Positions 7,240 through 15,768 of a DNA stretch of 64,000 bases are shown one piece after another. Origin of the DNA: G963663615 sp963663615. GTDB taxonomy: Bacteria > Bacteroidota > Ignavibacteria > Ignavibacteriales > Melioribacteraceae. Location of the stretch: contig OY760517.1 of assembly GCA_963663615.1 (NCBI GenBank), forward strand, positions 3,100,001 through 3,164,000. Direction: 5' to 3'. How positions within the stretch are numbered: position 1 is the first letter of the stretch; the number at the start of each line of letters is the position of its first letter. The notes beneath the pieces are model-generated. The model was given only the letters and a program-made list of their open reading frames with translations. It was not told the origin of the DNA and searched no databases. The translations under genes and the position numbers were made by a program.

Positions 7240-8568
7240 ATGAAAAAAGCTTTATACCTGATATTAGTTATTATGTTAAGTATTTCCTGCGATAGTACTG
7301 AACCGGAAGAGAACATGCCGGAAGAGAAGATAACTCTTGATATTTTGAATACTGAACCTGAAATCATTCAGCTAAAGTTTACCTCAACCAATATAAACAA
7401 AACCGATTCTATAAACATCTACCGCCAAAGCTCACCTCCTGTTAGACTTGCTGCTTTTTACAATGATGTTGCCGAAACAACAATTGTGGATAAAAATAGC
7501 GGTTTGGGTTTAGAATGGAATACCACATACAGTTACTATGCCGAGATTATCGGTAAAACGAATAAAACCACTACCCTAATTGAAACTACTACTGGTGAAC
7601 CCGATACAACTACTCAAGATTTTACTTTTCAGGTTTTTGAATTAGGCGACAGCCCAGGAGCAAACTCATTTGCAAACGATGTTTGGGTTTTTTCAGAAAA
7701 TAATGTTTGGGTTGTTGGTAAATTTAAACTTGGAGAAAATAACACAAATACATATACTGTTATTCATTGGGACGGAGAAAAATGGATACCGGTAAACCAA
7801 ATAATTAACTCGTTTGGAGTTGATGCTATTTGGGCTGCTGATGAGGATAATATATTTATAGCTTCACAAATTATGTATAAATACAATGGCACTACATTTG
7901 ACTACTGGGATTTTTCTCAAATGAATCCTAAAGGAGCACCATTGCATATTTGGGGTGTTGATAAAAATCATGTGTGGGCTGTTGGTACCGAGGGTTTAAT
8001 ATTATATTACGATGGTATTAAATGGAAGGAATTGGACTTTCCGGAAAATTATTATTTTAGAGCAATAACAGGTGACATAAATGAAGGTGTAGCTTACGCC
8101 TCGGCTGTTGACATCAATAAGACAAATACAATAATTGTAAAAATCTCAGATGTTAATACTGAAATTGTTTTTGAAAGTGAAGATTATAATATAGAATTAA
8201 ATCTGATTGAATTTATCAAATATGAAAAAGAAAAATTAATCTGCTTTTCAGAGTCTTTTGGAAAAACTCTTTGGGAATTCAATCTGGCTAATAATTCAAT
8301 TGCCTATAAAGAGATTGAAGAACCAGTAGGTATTAGCATTGATGACGGTCATTATTCAAATAGTAAAGACATATATTTTGTTGGTGATGATATAAATGGA
8401 GAGTGCAGGCTACTACATTACAATGGAAACAAAGGTAAAATTATTAATTTACCGTATAATAACATTTTTAAGTTTAGTGCTACTCATGGAATTAAAAACT
8501 TTACAGTTTCTTGTGGCAACAAAAACAATACAAAATCAATAATCATATTTGTAAGGAGGGAGTTATGA
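7240..8568 (+). CDS. Outer-surface lipoprotein with beta-propeller repeats (paralog A)
   Basis: 442 aa. A signal peptide ends in a lipobox-like LSISC, so Cys17 is the likely lipidated residue, followed by DSTEPEE. Residues about 30-125 look like a fibronectin-type beta domain. The rest carries repeated blades of the form NVWVVGKF...IHWDGEKW, AIWAADEDNIFIAS and HVWAVGTEGLILYYDGIKW, typical of bacterial propellers. No catalytic motif is seen. It is paralogous to the protein at 12358 (shared CDSTEPE start, DFT(F/Y)QVFE(L/I)G segment and blades). Its stop overlaps the start of the next gene, so the two are translationally coupled. Exact function unknown. Confidence 0.85.
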   Translation: MKKALYLILVIMLSISCDSTEPEENMPEEKITLDILNTEPEIIQLKFTSTNINKTDSINIYRQSSPPVRLAAFYNDVAETTIVDKNSGLGLEWNTTYSYYAEIIGKTNKTTTLIETTTGEPDTTTQDFTFQVFELGDSPGANSFANDVWVFSENNVWVVGKFKLGENNTNTYTVIHWDGEKWIPVNQIINSFGVDAIWAADEDNIFIASQIMYKYNGTTFDYWDFSQMNPKGAPLHIWGVDKNHVWAVGTEGLILYYDGIKWKELDFPENYYFRAITGDINEGVAYASAVDINKTNTIIVKISDVNTEIVFESEDYNIELNLIEFIKYEKEKLICFSESFGKTLWEFNLANNSIAYKEIEEPVGISIDDGHYSNSKDIYFVGDDINGECRLLHYNGNKGKIINLPYNNIFKFSATHGIKNFTVSCGNKNNTKSIIIFVRREL

Positions 8569-11500
8569 AAAAAGTTATTTTATTTATACTGTTTTTATCT
8601 TTTCAAATCTATGCAGTCCAAGGCGAAATTATCGTTAAATATACTGATGGAGTCAAAAGAAGTATCAGTGTTAAATTTACACCTTATGGACAATTATGGA
8701 GGCCTATTCCTCCAAATGCTAATTATACTCTATATAATGTGGGTGAATCAAATAATAGTCAGTATAGTTCTAATAAATATGATGCGGTCAATAATAGTAC
8801 CAGAGCTATTTGGATAGATGCACCAAATTCCAAAGATGGTGCACCATTATTTCAGAATAATCATTTTTTACATCTGGACTGGGGATATTTTGCTGTTGAA
8901 ATAAGCTCATATAGCACAACAAGAACCTTTTATCTTGATTTAAGAGATGAAAATTGGCCTGCATCTACTGACTATGGTGATACATATATTTTTATCAGTA
9001 GTAATGGAAATCATTTTTATTTGACAAGTCCAACTAATAACAATATTGAAATCACTCAGGGTATGGAGATTAAAATATGGGAATATTGGAGCACATTAAA
9101 AGGTTATACAATAACACCAAATCAATCTAATTTGGATGTAGCTGTTTTTCCAAAAAATATAATTGCTGGATACGATAATATTGGGCAATTGGTTCTTGAT
9201 AATACAATTTATAATTCTGGAGAAAGAGTAACTTTACCAGATCCAGGTATACAGAATAATCAACTATATATAAATTATACCGTTCAAGATATCAGAGACC
9301 AAAATGGTATTGCTGAAAAATATGTTGTAAACGACAAAATCTATTATCCATTAACATGGTATTTAGATAATCTTTTGGATATCAACTATGGTAATCCATT
9401 TTCTGAAATTAAAGAGTTCAATATCCTTGCAACCAATAGGGGCAAAAAAGAAATAGATAGACATTACGAAGTAATACACAAATTACAATTAAAAAATAAT
9501 GTTGAAGGACAAGCTCTTGGAGAGATTAAGTTTAAGAATCCAATAGAATCATTAAACTATGAGACTATAACCTTGAACGGTGATCCATTTGAATTGGATG
9601 AAGCCTTTGATAATTTAGATATTACAATTAATTCTACTCCAAATCAAAAGTACTCTGTTTATGCGGCTAATAATTCTATTATATCAGATGGCGTTACATT
9701 CAATTACGTTGGTGGTGATTTTGGAGTTGGATTAAATAATGCTAAAGAAATTATGCTTAATGGACCTGCAACCTATGAAGCAATTTATAAAGCTGCTAAT
9801 AAAAGTTCTATTTCATCAGCCTTTGGTTCAAGCAGCAGGCGTAAAGTGGTAAAAACCAGTTTGGCATCCCATAAAGTATATGAAAGTATGGGGTATATAT
9901 GGTACGAAAAGAAGCTGGATAATGGAACCTGGGATATAGCAAACGGTGGGCAACCGCTCGGGAAAGGTAAATCGCCGTCAATCACAACTATTATTAATCC
10001 ATCAAGCGATAAAGATGCTAGTATTTTGATTGCTTATCAAAACTACACAAGTACAGAAAACACATTGGAATTAGTTTACTTTCCGTTTAATACAACATTA
10101 GAGCCAAAATATGAAAAATCTGTGACCTTTGATCAGAGCCTTACAGATTTTGAACCGACAATATCTACGTATGAAAGCAGTTTTTTTGTTGCTGCAAAGT
10201 CCGTACCGTTTTTTGGTAGTGCAATAAGCTATACAACAGGAAGTGTTACAGGAAATAGTATTGTCTGGGATGACGGCACAAGTCCGGTATTTAATACTGC
10301 TGGAGCGTCAACATCATCAGCTACTAATCTTACATCCGAGGCAGGTTCTACTAGTGGAAGTGAATATAGATTTCACCTTGCCTGGCAGGAAGGTAATACG
10401 GAAATAAGATACCAGTATTTTGATTACAATAGCAGTACTAAAGTTGTTACTGCAGGTTCTGTTGAACATCCTGATGATATTACCGGTTTTACAGAAAATA
10501 CAAATCCTTCATTTGTAGTATTGGGTGATGGAAAACCCCGCCTTGTTTGGAGAGGGAAAAGAACTTATGGTCAGAACCCTGACGATCCGGGCAAGGTAAC
10601 AAATTATACAGTTGTTGAACAAATGGTATTGCGCGGAAGACCGGGCGTGCTAAACGCTCAAGGCAGTTACTGGAACACAAGTACATTTAAATTTGGAAGT
10701 AATGTTAAAGATGTTCAAATAAATAAAAGTAATGATGGTAACTACATAATGACGTATTCAAATAACATTCATGCAAAGAAATTTGTAACAAATGCTGATT
10801 TTAATACTATTCATACCTTTAGCAATACTACCGGATATGGAACCCAAATAATTAACGCTAGCACAAGAGGTGAAATGTCATTATTTACAGTGGATAATGA
10901 TCCGCAAAAAACAACTCCTTATGATATAGTTCAGTCTTCTACAGTTGTAACACCTGCAAAAGTTAATTCAGCAGATGTTCTTTTAGCCCGTGAAGGAATA
11001 ATCACTTCCGAAGACTTACAACTCTATTTCATCCTGGGCGATATATTAGTTGACGGTGAGAGTATCAGTTTCCCCGAATATGATGTAATGGAAGTTCCTG
11101 TTAATGCAGACCTGCTTAAAACCAACAAATTTACATTAACCGATAATTCGGATTTTTCGTTAGGCATTGATTATGGTATAGTTTATGGCAACGAAGAAAT
11201 GCTGGGAGAAGATGGTGCTGTAAACTTCAAGGTGGAACTGATAGACGCAAATACAGAGGCATTAATTGGACAGTATAACAGCTTAACAATTGACGCTCAA
11301 ACAGAAATGATTAACGGCAGTAACAATTACCAAATCGATCCAAATGGCTTGGGTACAAGAGAAGTTTATCTAAGAATGAGAATAGATAATAATTTTGATG
11401 CGTCAACCAGTATATCAACCATAGTATCGCAAGATGAAATTATTGGTAAAGATAATAATTTTGAAGTATCAGCTGCCGGTGAACTTGAAGTAACCGAATA

Positions 11501-11756
11501 CGGATTGGCACAGAACTATCCAAACCCGTTTAACCCAAGTACAACAATAAACTACCAGATACCGGAAGCTGGTATAGTAACAATCAAGATATTTGATATA
11601 CTTGGTCGCGAAGTAACAACACTTGTTAACGAACAGAAAGCACAAGGTGTTTATACAGTAAACTTTAATGCAGCAAGTTTGGCAAGTGGTGTTTACCTTT
11701 ATAATATTCAGGTAAACGATTATTCTGCTACTCGCAAAATGATATTGATGAAATAG
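8565..11756 (+). CDS. Large secreted protein with type IX sorting domain
   Basis: 1063 aa. Start at the ATG at 8565: AAGGAGGG lies four bases upstream and the ATGA overlaps the previous stop. A longer frame from 8511 lacks a signal peptide. Residues 1-19 form a signal peptide. The body is beta-rich and Asn/Ser/Thr-rich, with propeller-like segments in about 470-800 (ILIAYQNYTSTENTLELVYF, FHLAWQEGNTEIRYQYF, RLVWRGKR). The last 80 or so residues are a T9SS sorting domain: NYPNPFNPSTTINYQIPEAG, then VTIKIFDILGREV, GVYLYNIQV and a terminal ATRKMILMK. In this phylum such tails route proteins through the Por/T9SS apparatus to the cell surface or medium. No enzyme motif recognised. Probably partners the lipoprotein encoded just upstream. 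Confidence 0.88.
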   Translation: MKKVILFILFLSFQIYAVQGEIIVKYTDGVKRSISVKFTPYGQLWRPIPPNANYTLYNVGESNNSQYSSNKYDAVNNSTRAIWIDAPNSKDGAPLFQNNHFLHLDWGYFAVEISSYSTTRTFYLDLRDENWPASTDYGDTYIFISSNGNHFYLTSPTNNNIEITQGMEIKIWEYWSTLKGYTITPNQSNLDVAVFPKNIIAGYDNIGQLVLDNTIYNSGERVTLPDPGIQNNQLYINYTVQDIRDQNGIAEKYVVNDKIYYPLTWYLDNLLDINYGNPFSEIKEFNILATNRGKKEIDRHYEVIHKLQLKNNVEGQALGEIKFKNPIESLNYETITLNGDPFELDEAFDNLDITINSTPNQKYSVYAANNSIISDGVTFNYVGGDFGVGLNNAKEIMLNGPATYEAIYKAANKSSISSAFGSSSRRKVVKTSLASHKVYESMGYIWYEKKLDNGTWDIANGGQPLGKGKSPSITTIINPSSDKDASILIAYQNYTSTENTLELVYFPFNTTLEPKYEKSVTFDQSLTDFEPTISTYESSFFVAAKSVPFFGSAISYTTGSVTGNSIVWDDGTSPVFNTAGASTSSATNLTSEAGSTSGSEYRFHLAWQEGNTEIRYQYFDYNSSTKVVTAGSVEHPDDITGFTENTNPSFVVLGDGKPRLVWRGKRTYGQNPDDPGKVTNYTVVEQMVLRGRPGVLNAQGSYWNTSTFKFGSNVKDVQINKSNDGNYIMTYSNNIHAKKFVTNADFNTIHTFSNTTGYGTQIINASTRGEMSLFTVDNDPQKTTPYDIVQSSTVVTPAKVNSADVLLAREGIITSEDLQLYFILGDILVDGESISFPEYDVMEVPVNADLLKTNKFTLTDNSDFSLGIDYGIVYGNEEMLGEDGAVNFKVELIDANTEALIGQYNSLTIDAQTEMINGSNNYQIDPNGLGTREVYLRMRIDNNFDASTSISTIVSQDEIIGKDNNFEVSAAGELEVTEYGLAQNYPNPFNPSTTINYQIPEAGIVTIKIFDILGREVTTLVNEQKAQGVYTVNFNAASLASGVYLYNIQVNDYSATRKMILMK

Positions 11757-11786
11757 CATAAAATCACGATATATTTTGTTCTATCA

Positions 11787-11814
11787 GGGCGGCAATTTTG
11801 TCGCCCTTTTTTTT
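11787..11814 (+). terminator. Terminator of the T9SS-protein gene
   Basis: GGGCGGCAA (11787-11795) pairs with TTGTCGCCC (11798-11806), one G-T pair, and is followed by eight Ts. It lies 30 bases after the stop codon. Confidence 0.9.
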
Positions 11815-11843
11815 ACATTTTCAAGGAAGGTAATGTCTTATGT

Positions 11844-12357
11844 CTAACTACCCCACGAATGAATTCGTGGGCTGGAGTCGTACATTCGTAACCCACGACT
11901 AAAGTCCTAGGGTACCACAAATTTTGTTGGTACACAATATCTGATCGGTAGAGTACGAGTTCCCTCCTGCCGTATCGCGATAGCGATTACTCTTGTGTAG
12001 TATATTTCGCATCTCCATTCCCCCTAATTAAAGTCCCGAGAGGGACGAAAGGTTTATAGAAATAGCATAGGGAATAGAATATAAAAGCCACGGCGTGGCA
12101 AATGGAAAGCACCAGTTGTGCGACTCATCTGTAGAAAATGTAATAAGGCGAGATTCATCAGCTCCGGCAGGAGCGACTCATAAGCACCCTAGAAATAGTT
12201 TTATAGAATTTACGTACGAACGATTCACATCCTGAGACTCCGATTTATCGGAGAATCGCCCTTATTTATCCCCCTTAATTAACATGAATTATTTTGACAT
12301 TACTATTCATTCTTGTTAATTTTTATTTAGTTATGGGCAAAATAAAACGAGAGCGTA
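11844..12357 (+). repeat. Palindrome-rich 514-bp leader repeat, copy B
   Basis: Second copy of the sequence at 6726-7239, in the same orientation and with no net length difference. Visible differences are scattered single bases, for example CGTTAGCG against CGATAGCG in one loop. The first palindrome is better preserved here: CCCACGAA-TGAA-TTCGTGGG. It ends at the start codon of the second lipoprotein gene, and the match resumes in the codons around its lipobox. Confidence 0.88.
12294..12322 (+). promoter_or_regulatory. Promoter of lipoprotein paralog B
   Basis: TTGACA (12294-12299), a 17-base spacer and TAATTT (12317-12322), identical in layout to the copy-A promoter, 35 bases before the ATG. 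Confidence 0.68.
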
Positions 12358-13698
12358 ATGAAAAAATTTATACTGCTATTTATAGTTACAATAGTTTTAG
12401 CTTCCTGCGATAGTACTGAACCGGAAGATAAAGAAAAACCAACCGTTAAAACTGAAAGCGGTGTTACTATTAATGTTGAACGATTTAGTTGCACATACGC
12501 ATGGATTGATTTTGCCATACCCCCGGGTGGTAGAGTTGTGTACATGAATACAGAAGCTTTAACAACCCCTGCCGATACCTTCTTTACCAAAGATACAACT
12601 ATTTACGTTGAACATCTTTTACCTGGCAAGGAATACACCATCACTGCAACCTGCCCCGAAACTGAAAGCTACATTGAGGAAACAATTACTTGCAAGTTTA
12701 GTACACTCGATACTACAAGTCACGATTTTACCTACCAGGTATTTGAAATTGGTGAAGGTATAACAAACAATTTGTACGGAGTGGATATTATCGATGAAAA
12801 CAATATCTGGGCTGTCGGTGAAGTAAATAGGAATGATACTTTTTTTAATGTAATAAAATGGGATGGTAATAGATTTAACTATTATGATGCTATTGTACAT
12901 CGAGGTGGAAAAGAATTACACCCATTATTTGAAGATATTAGTATGTTTTCTCTAAACTCAGTTTGGTTAACAAGTACACAACCTTCATATTATGACGGTC
13001 AAAATTGGGAATATCACGATTTAAGAGATTCAATAAATTCATCGGTTAGTACATCAGTTTGTTATGGCGAAAACGAAAACGAAATATACTTTGCAGGAAG
13101 AGGCGACAAAATAGTAAAATACGATCATGGCAGTTGGCAGTTGTATGATAAATACACAGATTTGCCAATTAATGAGGTTTATGTTAAAGATGGAACTGTT
13201 TATGCAACTGGTTCAAGCTCAGCAACTAATACAGGTATTTTGTTAAGAAAAGGGAAAGGACAGAATTTATTTACACCTATTATTGAAGGAGCAGATTTAT
13301 CTGAAGAGGGTAATCTTCAACAGTTGTATGGTCGATTGGCTTCAATTTGGGTCGATGAAAACAATATATTATACACCGGATGCATAATTATGTATCAGTA
13401 CAAAAATAGTAAATGGGATTATGTTAATAGTCTGCCTGGTAATTATTTTGGTAATTACAACATGATTGAAACGCGTGGCAATATTTTTGAGATTGATGGC
13501 AATGCTTCAAATGATATGTTTATTGCCGGTGACAGAGGGACATTAATGCACTTTAATGGAGTATCATGGCAACAAATTGGAGATGGCTATGATGCATATA
13601 GTGGCATAAAATTGTATAGTCTCTCCGTTAAAAATGAAACAATTTGTGTAGTAGGATTAAAAGATTCTAAAGCTTATATAGTAATTCTTAAACATTAA
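12358..13698 (+). CDS. Outer-surface lipoprotein with beta-propeller repeats (paralog B)
   Basis: 446 aa. Signal peptide with a lipobox-like VLASC and Cys17 as the probable lipidated residue, followed by DSTEPEDKEKP. A beta domain about residues 30-120 precedes propeller blades such as NNLYGVDIIDENNIWAVGEV, NSVWLTSTQPSYYDGQNWEY and DMFIAGDRGTLMHFNGVSWQ. It is a diverged paralog of 7240-8568 behind an almost unchanged leader. Its stop is followed at once by AAAGGAG (13697-13703) but no gene starts there, unlike paralog A, which is coupled to a T9SS-secreted protein. Function unknown; surface anchoring is inferred from the lipobox. Confidence 0.85.
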   Translation: MKKFILLFIVTIVLASCDSTEPEDKEKPTVKTESGVTINVERFSCTYAWIDFAIPPGGRVVYMNTEALTTPADTFFTKDTTIYVEHLLPGKEYTITATCPETESYIEETITCKFSTLDTTSHDFTYQVFEIGEGITNNLYGVDIIDENNIWAVGEVNRNDTFFNVIKWDGNRFNYYDAIVHRGGKELHPLFEDISMFSLNSVWLTSTQPSYYDGQNWEYHDLRDSINSSVSTSVCYGENENEIYFAGRGDKIVKYDHGSWQLYDKYTDLPINEVYVKDGTVYATGSSSATNTGILLRKGKGQNLFTPIIEGADLSEEGNLQQLYGRLASIWVDENNILYTGCIIMYQYKNSKWDYVNSLPGNYFGNYNMIETRGNIFEIDGNASNDMFIAGDRGTLMHFNGVSWQQIGDGYDAYSGIKLYSLSVKNETICVVGLKDSKAYIVILKH

Positions 13699-14112
13699 AG
13701 GAGATTTGTAGGGCAAAAGTATTCTTCTGCCGTTTTTGCCAACATTACCGTTTAATATAATACCACATGCCACCCCGCCGTAGCAGCATAATTATTATTC
13801 GAACCTACGAAATTTTTAAAATTTCGTAGGTTTCCTGTCCCACTACAATTATAGTATTGTAGGAAAGGAGTGTTCCCCTGCCTGTATTCTTTAGTATCGC
13901 GTTAGCGATTACTCTTGTGTAGCACTAATACAAGGAAACGATTTAATACTGCGTAGCAGTTACTCTTCTGCCACTCGCAAAATGATTTTGATGAAACGAA
14001 ACACACCCCTGCGATGTGAACAATAAATTGCAGGGGTGCTGTCCTAAAATTAATATAATCATAAGATACCAACCCTCCGAAATTTTAAAAATTTCGGAGG
14101 TTTATTTTAACA
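13699..14112 (+). repeat. Gene-free segment with palindromes and a T9SS-gene remnant
   Basis: No intact gene. It holds an orphan ribosome binding site (13697-13703), a GGCAAAA/TTTTGCC hairpin (13712-13740), a 27-base palindrome CCTACGAAATTTT/AAAATTTCGTAGG (13804-13830), CTACAAT/ATTGTAG (13843-13862), a third copy of the sequence TCGCGTTAGCGATTACTCTT (about 13897-13916) found in both leader repeats, and a second 27-base palindrome CCTCCGAAATTTT/AAAATTTCGGAGG (14074-14100). The last may also end transcription on the plus strand, since TTTATTTT follows. Confidence 0.75.
13966..13996 (+). pseudogene. Remnant of a T9SS-protein 3' end
   Basis: 31 bases match the last codons of the gene at 8565-11756 (its bases 11723-11753) with three differences and encode SATRKMILMK before the frame runs on. 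No upstream coding remains in 13704-13965. It sits where the partner of lipoprotein B would have ended. Because this C-terminus is shared by many T9SS cargo genes, the donor gene cannot be fixed. Confidence 0.5.
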
Positions 14113-15768
14113 CTAATGTTTTGAGAGTCTTCGCGGACCGGCATTGATTACTTCATCACTGCAAACCGAAGCATACAGCTTAAAGTTTTCGATAAATCGT
14201 GCAGCGAGGGCATCGTATTTAAGCCAGTATTCTTCCTTACTGCCCCACGAGCTTGAAGGATCGAGTACATCATCGGGTACATCGGGACAATGAACCGGAA
14301 CTTCGAAACCGAACAAATTATCCTCGCGATACGTTGTATTATCGAGGAAACCGTTTAGGGCAGCATTTAGCAAATTACGGGTATGCCTTATACTTATACG
14401 TTTACCAACACCAAATCTGCCACCAACCCAGCCGGTATTAACAATCCAGCAATTAACATCATACTGTAAAATACGCTCCTTAAGCATACGGGCATATTCG
14501 TATGGGTGACGTACCATAAACGGTGCACCAAAACAGGCACTGAAAGTAATTTGGGGTTCAAGTCCCAACCCAATTTCCGTACCGGCAATTTTGGAAGTGT
14601 ATCCGCTTATAAAATGGTATTGAGCCTGTGCCGGATTAAGTCGTGCAATTGGCGGCATAACTCCCGAGGCATCGCAAGTAAGGAAAATAATATTCTTTGG
14701 ATGCGAGTGAACATATCCTTCGGGCACCACATTAGGAATAAAATTGATTGGGTATGATGCTCGTGTATTTTCCGTAAGCGAATCATCATTCAAATCAATT
14801 TTCCTTGAAGCAGGATCATACACAACATTTTCCAGAATAGTACCAAATCGTTTGGTACAGGAAAATATCTGTGGTTCAGCTTCTTCCGAAAGTCTTATTA
14901 CCTTTGCGTAACAGCCTCCTTCAAAGTTAAACACACCGCTTCTGCTCCAGCCATGTTCATCATCCCCTATAAGCCGTCTGTGCGGATCAGCCGAAAGCGT
15001 GGTTTTACCAGTACCACTCAGTCCGAAAAATAACGCCGCATCCCCTTCATCGCCTACGTTTGCAGAACAATGCATCGGTAAAACATCCTGAAATGTAAGC
15101 AAGAAGTTCATTACTGTAAAAATACTCTTCTTAATTTCGCCGCCGTATAAGGTATTGGCAACAACAGCCATCCTTTCGGCAAAATTAAGAACAATACCAG
15201 TTTCCGAACGTGTTCCGTCAATACGCGGGTCAAGATAAAAGCCGGGTACAGCGATAAGTGTAAATTCAGGCACAAAGTTTTTCAGCTCATCCCTGTTTTC
15301 AACAGTAATGAACATATTGCGGGCAAACAAACTATGCCATGCTTTTTCAGTTATTATTCTAACCGGCATCCGGTAGTCGGGATCAGCACCTACGTAACAA
15401 TCCTGAACAAAAAGGTCTTCACCCTGGCAATATGCCTGCACACGTGCAAGCAATCCGCTCCATTTATCCGGACTCATAGGACGGTTATGTTCACCCCACC
15501 AAATATCATCCTCGGAAGTACCTTCCCTTACAACACACTTATCGGCAGCAGCACGAGCAGTATGCTTTCCGGTTTTTACGATTAGCGGACCATTTTTGGC
15601 AATATGGGCTTCATTTCTGAAAATTGCCTCCTCGTAAAGAGCCTCATCCGAAAGATTCCAATATACGTTATCAAGGTGTGTTAATCCGTGGTAACGCAGT
15701 TTGTAATCGGAAGTTATTTCGTGCGACTCGTCAAGAGCGGGCGTATTGAACTCAAGATATTTACTCAT
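14113..15768 (-). CDS. pckA: Phosphoenolpyruvate carboxykinase (ATP)
   Basis: Converts oxaloacetate and ATP to PEP, CO2 and ADP (gluconeogenesis, or the reverse in fermentative cells). 551 aa, normal for the ATP-dependent class. The kinase-1a P-loop is GLSGTGKTTLSADPHR. The oxaloacetate-binding and metal motifs include the GGEIKKSIF segment and the IGDDEHGW segment. A TTG two codons upstream is possible, but the ATG at 15768 overlaps the aminotransferase stop as ATGA and has GAGGG eight bases upstream. Co-transcribed with the aminotransferase, which may supply oxaloacetate from aspartate. Confidence 0.97.
   Translation of the reverse strand: MSKYLEFNTPALDESHEITSDYKLRYHGLTHLDNVYWNLSDEALYEEAIFRNEAHIAKNGPLIVKTGKHTARAAADKCVVREGTSEDDIWWGEHNRPMSPDKWSGLLARVQAYCQGEDLFVQDCYVGADPDYRMPVRIITEKAWHSLFARNMFITVENRDELKNFVPEFTLIAVPGFYLDPRIDGTRSETGIVLNFAERMAVVANTLYGGEIKKSIFTVMNFLLTFQDVLPMHCSANVGDEGDAALFFGLSGTGKTTLSADPHRRLIGDDEHGWSRSGVFNFEGGCYAKVIRLSEEAEPQIFSCTKRFGTILENVVYDPASRKIDLNDDSLTENTRASYPINFIPNVVPEGYVHSHPKNIIFLTCDASGVMPPIARLNPAQAQYHFISGYTSKIAGTEIGLGLEPQITFSACFGAPFMVRHPYEYARMLKERILQYDVNCWIVNTGWVGGRFGVGKRISIRHTRNLLNAALNGFLDNTTYREDNLFGFEVPVHCPDVPDDVLDPSSSWGSKEEYWLKYDALAARFIENFKLYASVCSDEVINAGPRRLSKH

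Noticed and set aside
11469..11759. 96-codon minus-strand frame at the end of the T9SS gene
   Set aside because: Exact antisense of the conserved sorting domain; no independent coding signal.
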